A DNA stretch of 64,000 bases, taken from an uncultured bacterium (GTDB lineage: Bacteria > Actinomycetota > Actinomycetes > S36-B12 > CAIYMF01). The notes below the pieces were generated by a model. That model searched no databases, had not been told where the DNA came from, and was given only the letters and a program-made list of their open reading frames with translations. Made by a program: the position numbers and the translations under genes. Below, one piece after another: positions 52,906-60,602 of the stretch (position 1 is its first letter; each line of letters opens with the position of its first letter). The stretch covers positions 1-64,000 of the forward strand of contig CAIYMF010000296.1 of NCBI GenBank assembly GCA_903927265.1, read 5' to 3'.

Positions 52906-53738
52906 CTTTCAAGGAACGTCTCACCGCTGCCAAACCCCTCGAAGGACGTCATCTCGGCTGGACCGAAGGCGAACTTGCGTCGGCGCCGTACGCACGATTC
53001 TGGAACCCGAAGATGGCGGACATTTCGGCCGACGCCTATCGCGCCGTAGCGAACAGTCCGATGGCACACGAGTTGTTCCCGCCCATGCGCGAGGCGATCG
53101 CATCAGTGGTCGACGCTGAAGTACAGAACGGCTACACGATCACGCCCACCGGCGCGATGCATGTGAATCTGTCTACGCAGATGCCCGATGTCACTCCCGA
53201 GATGATCGACTGGTGGTTCGGCTGGCATAGCGACAGCCCTGAGCGCTACAAGATGTGGCATCCCCAGGCTCACGTGCATGCGCAGTGGCAGGAGCAACCC
53301 CCCACGGGCACCAGCGGGCGAGCACGCTACGTCGGGTACGCATCACAGGTCGATGAGTACCTCGGGAGCGGGCTCATTCGCGCACTGATTCAATTCCGCC
53401 GACCCGAGGAACTAGGCCTCGTGGATGCAGACGTCACGGCCGGAGTCGATGCCACTGCCGTGTGCGCACGTGTAGGAGTCGTTGACGTACCTGTCGACAT
53501 CGGCTATTTGGCGCACCACATTGAACGCGTGCCGGGTGGCAGTGTCATGCGGTCACGCTTCTGGATCGGACAGCCGTACATCGCTGCGCGCAATGCGAAG
53601 GTGCGGGCCGTTCTTCCGTTGGCGAAACCGCTCCTGACCCCCACCGATCTCGACGCGCGCAACATGCTGGTTCACTGCTCCCAAGAGATGACGCATCTGG
53701 CAAGTTTTCTTCCCGCCCTCTATGAGCAGGAGCACTGA
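52887..53738 (+). CDS. PhlG-like C-C bond hydrolase (DAPG hydrolase family)
   Basis: A 283-residue protein of the family of PhlG, a zinc enzyme that removes acetyl from 2,4-diacetylphloroglucinol by C-C hydrolysis. Segments WWFGWHSDSPERYKMWHPQAH and QVDEYLG match this family. Predicted ligands His125, Glu157, His263 and Glu267 (in HCSQE) reproduce the PhlG His-Glu-His-x3-Glu set at nearly the same spacing. The gene lies between a covalent flavoprotein and a DUF1330 gene. The real substrate is unknown; an acylated phenol or beta-diketone is inferred. Confidence 0.8.
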   Translation: MDWTRVTFKERLTAAKPLEGRHLGWTEGELASAPYARFWNPKMADISADAYRAVANSPMAHELFPPMREAIASVVDAEVQNGYTITPTGAMHVNLSTQMPDVTPEMIDWWFGWHSDSPERYKMWHPQAHVHAQWQEQPPTGTSGRARYVGYASQVDEYLGSGLIRALIQFRRPEELGLVDADVTAGVDATAVCARVGVVDVPVDIGYLAHHIERVPGGSVMRSRFWIGQPYIAARNAKVRAVLPLAKPLLTPTDLDARNMLVHCSQEMTHLASFLPALYEQEH

Positions 53739-53739
53739 C

Positions 53740-54102
53740 ATGGCGATCAATCCCACCGGCGCCGAACTCAAGCAATTGCTCGTCGACGATCCTGGTGGCC
53801 CGGTCGTGATGCTCAATTTGCTGCGCTTCAACGAGGGCGGGCAGGTGAAGTACGGCGAGTACTCGCGATCGGTACTTCCATTCCTTGAACGTTACGGCGC
53901 TGAGGTGGTGTATTTCGGCACCGGCTCCACGGCGCTCGTCGCTGAGTCGGGGCAAGACTGGGACGCCGTGATTCTGGTGCGTTACCCAAGTCGCGAGGCA
54001 TTCACCCGCATGGTGTCCGACCCTGAGTACCAGGCCATCACTCACCTTCGTAGCGAGTCACTCACTGAAGCCGTTCTGCAGGCAACAATTCCACTGCACT
54101 AG
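53740..54102 (+). CDS. DUF1330 protein
   Basis: A 120-residue small alpha-beta-barrel (dimeric ferredoxin-like) protein of the DUF1330 group. It has VVMLNLLRFNEGGQVKYGEY and a VILVRYPSREAFTRMVSDPEYQ segment, typical of the family. It starts at ATG 53740, with AGGAG upstream inside the end of the PhlG-like gene. It closes the tetR operon. A catalytic or ligand-binding helper role is inferred. Confidence 0.88.
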   Translation: MAINPTGAELKQLLVDDPGGPVVMLNLLRFNEGGQVKYGEYSRSVLPFLERYGAEVVYFGTGSTALVAESGQDWDAVILVRYPSREAFTRMVSDPEYQAITHLRSESLTEAVLQATIPLH

Positions 54103-54118
54103 CCAGTGAGTGATGGCA

Positions 54119-55186
54119 TCAGTCACCCAGCAGGTAGTTGCGAATACCTTCAAAGAGGCCGTCGGCCACCTGCTGCCGTCCGGACTTCGATTCGGCGATC
54201 TGCGCATCACTCTCGTTCGCCATATTGAGCGTCTCCACAATGGCGATCGGAGTGGTGGCTACATTCAGCGTTCCTTGCTGAGTGTCGGGTGACACGTTCG
54301 GAACGAGATAGGTCGATCCCTGCAGCCCCTGATTCGACAGTCCCGCTAACACCCGGTCGGCCAAACGCACCGACTCGGTGGCCTTGCTGGCATTGGTGTA
54401 GCCGGCCAGTCGTCCTGGTGTATAGACAAATGCGCCACGCCCACTCGACGGACCACCATCGGCGTGAATCGACACCTCGACGTCGGCCTTGACCTGTCCG
54501 CCGAGCAGTCCACGCGCCTGAATACACGGGCCGTAGGTGTCGGTGGTGTTGCGGTCACGCGTGAGCACCACTGTTGCACCTGCATCTGTCAGTCGCGCCA
54601 ACAACCGCTTGGCCACGTCAAAGGTGTAGGTCGCTTCCTCAAAGCCACTCGCCGTGGCTGTACCGGTGGTGTTGCAGATTTTGTCGAGGCCCACCCAGTA
54701 GTGCTTGTTGAGCTGGGAACTGTGGGTCGAATTGCCCACGTTGTGGCCAGGGTCAATGACCACCAACTTGCCGTCGAGGTCACCTGACCCCGTAGGACCC
54801 ACCACCATCGGCCGCGGCCAGAGCGCCAACCATGGCTGCGCCTCACCCTTGCCAGAGTCAGGGCTCCAGTTCGGGTACCAGATCGGTTCGAGCGACCCAC
54901 CGTCAGACGCGGGAGCGGGTGCGTCACTTCCGGTGTCGCTCGGCGCCGGTGAGGCAGACTCCGACGGCGCCGCCTCGACCGTCTTGGAGGCACTAGGCGT
55001 TGGCTTCGTTGGTGAGGGCTTTGCAGAAGGAGCCAGGCTCGCCGAATCACCTGCACCGGACTTCACCGAGGCACTGCGAGCCGTGCCTGCCTCAGGCGCA
55101 CCGCACCCCGCGGCTACGGTAGCGACGACCACGAGTGCACCCAGCAGCCCGAGGGCCGTGCCTGATCGCGCTGGCTTCACGCTCAC
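54119..55186 (-). CDS. N-acetylmuramoyl-L-alanine amidase, lipoprotein
   Basis: A 355-residue cell-wall hydrolase of the Amidase_3 family. A signal peptide ends in the lipobox VAAGC with Cys28. A Ser/Pro/Ala-rich linker of about 70 residues follows, then the zinc amidase domain: IDPGHN, GFEEATYTFDVA, SIHADGG and a C-terminal ETLNM with the catalytic Glu. It should be tethered outside the membrane and cleave the bond between MurNAc and the stem peptide. The start is GTG 55186. It is convergent with the DUF1330 gene. Confidence 0.92.
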   Translation of the reverse strand: MSVKPARSGTALGLLGALVVVATVAAGCGAPEAGTARSASVKSGAGDSASLAPSAKPSPTKPTPSASKTVEAAPSESASPAPSDTGSDAPAPASDGGSLEPIWYPNWSPDSGKGEAQPWLALWPRPMVVGPTGSGDLDGKLVVIDPGHNVGNSTHSSQLNKHYWVGLDKICNTTGTATASGFEEATYTFDVAKRLLARLTDAGATVVLTRDRNTTDTYGPCIQARGLLGGQVKADVEVSIHADGGPSSGRGAFVYTPGRLAGYTNASKATESVRLADRVLAGLSNQGLQGSTYLVPNVSPDTQQGTLNVATTPIAIVETLNMANESDAQIAESKSGRQQVADGLFEGIRNYLLGD

Positions 55187-55299
55187 AACTCGCTTCCCGC
55201 GGGCACCTCACCCACTTCGTTCCAGCATACGTCGGCGTGGTGCAGGCAACGAGTGACGCGACTCGTGGCGGGCTGTGAGTCACGGTCTGGGGAAGTCGT

Positions 55300-55313
55300 G
55301 GGACCTTGGTCCC
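55300..55313. promoter_or_regulatory. GGGACC-TT-GGTCCC palindrome upstream of the amidohydrolase
   Basis: A six-base inverted arm pair flanked on the right by GAA, close to the DosR/DevR box pattern GGGACT-WW-AGTCCC. A possible -10, TACGCT, is at 55332-55337, so the palindrome would lie over the -35 region. It is similar to the central palindrome at 31260-31283. Confidence 0.55.
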
Positions 55314-55377
55314 GAATGACCGTTCATCACCTACGCTGGAGGCAGTGTCACCCGTCATCGACCTGTCAGGAGAACCC

Positions 55378-57120
55378 ATGTCGCACACCCACGCGACCTG
55401 CTGCGCGCGCCTACCGTTGGCGCAGGGTCTGCGACACCACCTGAGCGTTCCCTCTGGCATCGCCGAGCCTGCGCATTACGGACTTCGACCGGTGCGCCGC
55501 GACCGGGCTGATCTGATCGTGCTCGCCCACATCTCAACCGGCGTGCCTGGGTCATCCCCCGCCGAAGCGATGGCCGTTTCCGGTGGAGTGATCACGGCGG
55601 TCGGAACCGCCGCCGACGTCGCTCACCTCGCCGGTCCTGACACCACGATCATCAAGCCTGAGGGATTCATTTCCCCGGGGCTCATCGAGCCGCACGCCCA
55701 CATTTTCACCTCAATTATTTCGATCGACTGGACCGACGTGTCACACCAGTCGTGTGCGACGTTCGACGACGTCGTCACCACCCTGAAGAAGGCGGCCGAA
55801 GGTCTCACCAAGGGCGAGTGGCTGCTGGGTCAGCAATTCGACCCGAGCCTCTACCCCGGAGAGCCCGATCTCACCCGCGACATCCTTGATCAGGCAATTC
55901 CGAATACGCCGGTCTTTGTGATGAACGCGTCGATGCACTTCGGCTATTTCAACTCGGCAGCCATGAAGGCCGCTGGCATCACCGACGAGACACCCGACCC
56001 GCCCCACGGAGCACTCCCCCGTGTCAACGGTCGCCTCACCGGCATCGCGTCGGAATCAGGTGCGGAATTGCTCTTCATTAGCAAACTCCCCGAGCCCACT
56101 CCCGCTGACATCAGCGAACGCATCTATCGGTTACTCAGCACGGCGGCAAGCCGCGGTGTCACCTCATTCCGCGAGGCAACAACGGGCGCCATCGCCGGCG
56201 TGGGCGAGTACGCGCTCTTGCACCAACTCAACGGAGCCAAGCGCCTTCCCACACGCGTTTCCACCGCTCAGTGGGCACTGCTCAATGGCCTCGCTCCCGA
56301 AGCCTCTGCGCTCGCATGGACGCAAGCGGGTGTGACTCCCTTCAGCGGTGACGGAATGGTGCGCGCAGATGCTTGGAAGGTCGTCACTGACGGTTCCAAC
56401 CAGGGACGTACGGGCTATCAAACCCAGCCGTATCTCGGGGAGCAAACAGGTGGGCAAGCGAACTACACCCCCGAGTTGCTGCGCGCCTACCTCTCGGCGG
56501 GACTCGATGCGGGCTGGCAGTTAATGATTCACGCCAACGGTGATGGCGCTGTTGAGTTCACAGTCGAGGCGCTCGAAGACATTCTTCCGGGACACCCCCA
56601 CGCCGACCTTCGACACCGCCTCGAGCACTGTTCGCTCACCACCGATGACCAACTCGCTCGCATGGCATCGCTGGGACTGTCACCGAGTTTCTTGATGAAC
56701 CACGTGTACTACTGGGGCGCGGCTTTCCGTGACACGATTCTGGGACCCGCCCGAGCCGACACACTCGACCGAGTGGCGAGTGCCCTCACACATGGCCTTC
56801 GCCCCTCGTTGCACTCCGACTACAACGTCTCGGAGATTCACCCTCTCTTCAGCGCTCAGACCGCAGTGCAACGCATCATGCAAGCCAACGGCGAGGTACT
56901 CAACCCGCACGAATGCGCCACCCCCGAGCAGGCCCTCACCGCCATCACAGTCGACGCGGCCTGGCAGATTCACGCTGACGACCGCGGAACACTTGAAGTG
57001 GGCAAGCGCGCTGACTGGGCCGTGCTCTCGGCCGACCCCTGGAGCACTGATCCGGCAGGATGGCACGACATCACCGTGTCCGAGACTCGCATCGATGGCG
57101 AAGTGGCCTACCAGGCATAG
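55378..57120 (+). CDS. YtcJ-like amidohydrolase
   Basis: A 580-residue metal-dependent hydrolase of the amidohydrolase superfamily. The metal motif is GLIEPHAHI, later HANGDGA and HRLEHCSL, with a C-terminal composite beta-sandwich segment (GTLEVGKRADWAVLSADPW). Members hydrolyse amides, imides or lactams; the substrate here is unknown. The start is ATG 55378 with AGGAGA six bases upstream; an earlier frame from 55306 crosses the palindrome. The PAS-GGDEF-EAL gene starts two bases after its stop. Confidence 0.88.
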   Translation: MSHTHATCCARLPLAQGLRHHLSVPSGIAEPAHYGLRPVRRDRADLIVLAHISTGVPGSSPAEAMAVSGGVITAVGTAADVAHLAGPDTTIIKPEGFISPGLIEPHAHIFTSIISIDWTDVSHQSCATFDDVVTTLKKAAEGLTKGEWLLGQQFDPSLYPGEPDLTRDILDQAIPNTPVFVMNASMHFGYFNSAAMKAAGITDETPDPPHGALPRVNGRLTGIASESGAELLFISKLPEPTPADISERIYRLLSTAASRGVTSFREATTGAIAGVGEYALLHQLNGAKRLPTRVSTAQWALLNGLAPEASALAWTQAGVTPFSGDGMVRADAWKVVTDGSNQGRTGYQTQPYLGEQTGGQANYTPELLRAYLSAGLDAGWQLMIHANGDGAVEFTVEALEDILPGHPHADLRHRLEHCSLTTDDQLARMASLGLSPSFLMNHVYYWGAAFRDTILGPARADTLDRVASALTHGLRPSLHSDYNVSEIHPLFSAQTAVQRIMQANGEVLNPHECATPEQALTAITVDAAWQIHADDRGTLEVGKRADWAVLSADPWSTDPAGWHDITVSETRIDGEVAYQA

Positions 57121-57122
57121 AC

Positions 57123-59195
57123 ATGACACCTGACCACGAGCCCCCTGAGCTTTCTCCCGAGGATCTGTACCGACTCCTCGCGGAGAATGCCTCTGACCTC
57201 GTGTATCAAACCGACGGGCTCGACATCATCTGGATCTCACCCTCGGTCACCGACCTGCTGGGTTGGAAGCCAGACGAACTCATCGGTCAGCCCGCAGCAC
57301 AGTTGGTGTCTCCCCGCCAAGACCTCACGTTCATCCGGCGCAATCGCGAACTGCTGAATCAGGGCGAGACGGTCTACCAAGAAATGTTGCTCGTCGGATC
57401 ACAGGGCGAAGAGCGCTGGTTTGCTGGTCGCGCGCGGCCCATGCCGGGCGAGGGAAGTGCCGCCGGATTCATGGTGGGAATGCACGACATTCACGACCAG
57501 ATGCTCGCTCGAAAGGCACTCATCCAAAGCGAGCGGATGTATCGATCGGCTATCGAACACGCGGGCGTTGGCATCTGGCTGCTCGCACCCGATGAGCGCA
57601 CCCTGGAAGTGAACGACTCTCTGTGCCTCTACCTCGGTTACTCGCCCGAAGAGATGATGAACAAAGACTGGCGCGAGGTAACCCACTTCGGCGATGTACC
57701 GATCGAAGAGGAGTTCCTGCGGCAGATTCACCGCGGCGAACGTGACTCATTCCGTGTTTCGAAGCGCTACCTGCACGCTGATGGCACCATCCTTTTCGGC
57801 GATCTCACCGTTGCCGCGGCCCGCGACGACGACGGCCAACTCCTGCTCCTCACCAAGCAGGTCATTGACATCACCGAGCAGACGCGTGCTCGAGAGCACC
57901 TCACGAGGTTGGCCACTACTGATCCGATGACATCGCTCCCCAACCGAGCGAGCATCCTCACTGAGCTTGAGAAAGCACTCACGTCGCGAGTTCGAGACCC
58001 AAAAAACTCTGGCGAGAAACAACATGTGGGCGTGCTCTTCGTCGACCTGGACAACTTCAAACTCGTCAATGAGTCACTCGGCCATGCAGCAGGTGACTCC
58101 TTACTCACCGCTGTAGCCGAGCGTCTGCGCGACAGTCTGTCTCGCGAAGTTCCCGTGGGGCGCTTCGGCGGCGACGAATTCCTCGTTGTCGTTCCGGCAC
58201 CAGCAGACGAAGCATCCATCGAAACATTGGCAAATCGCATCTTCTCGGCTCTGTCAGGTGAGTTTCGGGTACATGGGCGCAAGGTAGTCATGACTGCTTC
58301 CGTCGGCGCGGCGCTGTCCCAACCCGAGTCGACGCCGGCGACCTTGCTGCAGGATGCCGATGTTGCACTGTCTGAGGCAAAACGCAATGGCAAGTCACGC
58401 TGGCGAGTGTTCAACCTCGGCATGGCATCTGCCGCCATCCGCCGACTCGTTCTTGAAGGTGAGTTGCGCGATGCGATCGAACGTCACGAGTTCACCTCGC
58501 ATTACATGCCCGTACACCGGCTCGCCGACGGCAGTCGGGCTGGGTTTGAGGCACTCATTCGTTGGCATCATCCGACGGAGGGGCTCCTACTTCCAGCCGC
58601 ATTCCTCACGGTCGCCGAAGAGTCGGGTCTGATTGTGCCGATCGGCGCGCAAGCCTTACGTGCCGTGTGCCGCGATATGGTTGCCAACCCACGCATCACC
58701 GACAAATTCGCCGTCAACATTTCTCCCGTTCAACTCAGCGAACCCGGTTGGCTTGAATCATTTCTGACGATCCTCGAAGAGGAGCAGGTACCCGCTTCAC
58801 GCCTGGTCATCGAACTGACCGAAACGGCCGTGATGTCCACCCGTCACGATCTCGCTCGTGACTTAGAGCGACTGGGTGACCTCGGAGTTGGTATCCATGT
58901 TGACGACTTCGGCACGGGGTACTCCTCGATTTCACTTCTACGAGACCTACCGATCAGCGGACTCAAACTCGACGGTTCCTTCGTGGCGATGCTCAACGAC
59001 GAGACTGCATCCGGCTACGCACTCACCGAAGGCTTGGCGCGATTGGCGCACTCAATTGGGTTGCAAGGAATCGCCGAAGGAGTCGAAACTCCAGTACAGG
59101 CGGCCTATCTGCGCGCAATGGGGTGGAGTCACGCCCAAGGCTGGCTCTACGGCAAGGCGGCTCCACTCGACGAGTGGGAGCACTCGACCGAGTGA
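57123..59195 (+). CDS. PAS-PAS-GGDEF-EAL c-di-GMP protein
   Basis: A 690-residue cytosolic signalling protein. Two PAS domains (about 10-120 and 135-250) precede a GGDEF domain with an intact site at 349-353 and an EAL domain with EALIRW at 476, then NISP, ELTET, DDFGTG, LKLDGSF and IAEGVET. Both cyclase and phosphodiesterase sites look active. There is no membrane segment. It is two bases downstream of the amidohydrolase gene, so the two are co-transcribed. PAS ligands (redox, light or small molecule) are unknown. Confidence 0.92.
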   Translation: MTPDHEPPELSPEDLYRLLAENASDLVYQTDGLDIIWISPSVTDLLGWKPDELIGQPAAQLVSPRQDLTFIRRNRELLNQGETVYQEMLLVGSQGEERWFAGRARPMPGEGSAAGFMVGMHDIHDQMLARKALIQSERMYRSAIEHAGVGIWLLAPDERTLEVNDSLCLYLGYSPEEMMNKDWREVTHFGDVPIEEEFLRQIHRGERDSFRVSKRYLHADGTILFGDLTVAAARDDDGQLLLLTKQVIDITEQTRAREHLTRLATTDPMTSLPNRASILTELEKALTSRVRDPKNSGEKQHVGVLFVDLDNFKLVNESLGHAAGDSLLTAVAERLRDSLSREVPVGRFGGDEFLVVVPAPADEASIETLANRIFSALSGEFRVHGRKVVMTASVGAALSQPESTPATLLQDADVALSEAKRNGKSRWRVFNLGMASAAIRRLVLEGELRDAIERHEFTSHYMPVHRLADGSRAGFEALIRWHHPTEGLLLPAAFLTVAEESGLIVPIGAQALRAVCRDMVANPRITDKFAVNISPVQLSEPGWLESFLTILEEEQVPASRLVIELTETAVMSTRHDLARDLERLGDLGVGIHVDDFGTGYSSISLLRDLPISGLKLDGSFVAMLNDETASGYALTEGLARLAHSIGLQGIAEGVETPVQAAYLRAMGWSHAQGWLYGKAAPLDEWEHSTE

Positions 59196-59204
59196 TGCCG
59201 CCCG

Positions 59205-60602
59205 CTATCGACGCATGAACCCCGAGTCATCTACCTCACGCATGGCTTCGGTCACGGTGCGATCGTCGACTTCAACCGGGCTCACACTGACGGTGTCACC
59301 TCGCACCAAGCGCGCGACGCGTTGAAGGAGCTGCCGTCCAGGCCACCGACGAGTGGCTACCAGCACCAACACCAGTGATACCGCGGCACACAGCACGACG
59401 GCGAAGGCCGGACTGGTGAGATCGGCGAGGGCGCCGGAAACGAGAAACGACACCACGGTGGCCGCCGCCCATGCTGACGCTGAGAGTCCCGCGATGCGAC
59501 CCCGTTCCTCAGCAGGTGTCAGCAGTGTCATGAAGGCCATACACGGTACGAGGAAGGCCTGCAGCGCGCCGGAAATCACCCACAGCGGCATCACGATGAG
59601 CAGTGAGGGCTCCGGCGCCACCAGCAAGAGCACGAGGCCGCACCCCAACGCGAGCGGCAGGAGCAGCTCGATTTGCCGGTGGGGTGGTCGGCGACTGATC
59701 ATGATCGAACCGATGGCCGCACCACCCACAACGCACGAAACGAGTGCGGCGCCCGCCACGTCAGACGCACCCACATCGCGTGCATACGAAAGGGCCAGCG
59801 CCTCGGGCGCCACCACTGCCAACGATGACGCGACCGCCAACATCAGCAGACTACGGCGGGCCGGATCGCCCGACATCGCTGCCATTCCAGCCTTGGCATC
59901 TGAAAGAAGCGATACCAGTGAGGCGCCTCCGGGGAGTTCCGCTGGTCGAGGCCGCACCATCACCAGGAGCACCACGAAGGACACAATGTAGGTGACTGCG
60001 TCGACAGCCAATCCCAAACGCGGCCCGAGAATCGTGACCACTGCTCCTCCGAACACCAGACCGACAACCTGGGTCACCAGCGAGAGCGTGCGGCTTAAAC
60101 CAAAACCTGCGGCACACTCAGCAGGATCTGTGAGGACATCAGGAATCGTTGCCGTGCGCGCCGCATCAAACGCTGGCGTGAACAGTTCCACGAAGAAGAG
60201 CAGCAGGAACAGCAACCACAGCGGAGTCGTTCCGACGGCAACGAGCGCGAAGAAAGCGACGAGCGCCGCACGAGCGATGTCGGCCACCAACATCACGCTA
60301 CGACGAGACAAACGGTCCGCGATGGGGCCCAGCACAGCGGAGCCTAAGAACATCGGCAGGAACGAAACAGCGAAAGCCGCTGCAGCACCAAACGCCGATC
60401 CGGTGCGGTCGAGAACGACGAGTGCCAAGGCCAGCCTGGCGATCTGGTCGCCCACCTCGCTGATGGCTTGCGCAACGATGATTCCGAGGAATTCGCGGTT
60501 GCGGATGACCTCGCCATACGAGACGTTACCGAGGTCAGCGGAATTATTTCGGGCGCGAGTTCCTGAGCGTTCGGCTTTCTCAGCCGCCCCGCGCTCGCTC
60601 AT
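59205..60602 (-). CDS. MFS transporter
   Basis: A 465-residue major facilitator with about 12 membrane segments and a motif-A-like loop GPIADRLSRRSVMLVADIARA, in the style of enterobactin/macrolide exporters (MFS_3). Both termini are charged and predicted cytoplasmic. Its ATG overlaps the glnE stop (ATGA), so it is co-transcribed with glnE. The substrate is unknown. Confidence 0.88.
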   Translation of the reverse strand: MSERGAAEKAERSGTRARNNSADLGNVSYGEVIRNREFLGIIVAQAISEVGDQIARLALALVVLDRTGSAFGAAAAFAVSFLPMFLGSAVLGPIADRLSRRSVMLVADIARAALVAFFALVAVGTTPLWLLFLLLFFVELFTPAFDAARTATIPDVLTDPAECAAGFGLSRTLSLVTQVVGLVFGGAVVTILGPRLGLAVDAVTYIVSFVVLLVMVRPRPAELPGGASLVSLLSDAKAGMAAMSGDPARRSLLMLAVASSLAVVAPEALALSYARDVGASDVAGAALVSCVVGGAAIGSIMISRRPPHRQIELLLPLALGCGLVLLLVAPEPSLLIVMPLWVISGALQAFLVPCMAFMTLLTPAEERGRIAGLSASAWAAATVVSFLVSGALADLTSPAFAVVLCAAVSLVLVLVATRRWPGRQLLQRVARLVRGDTVSVSPVEVDDRTVTEAMREVDDSGFMRR

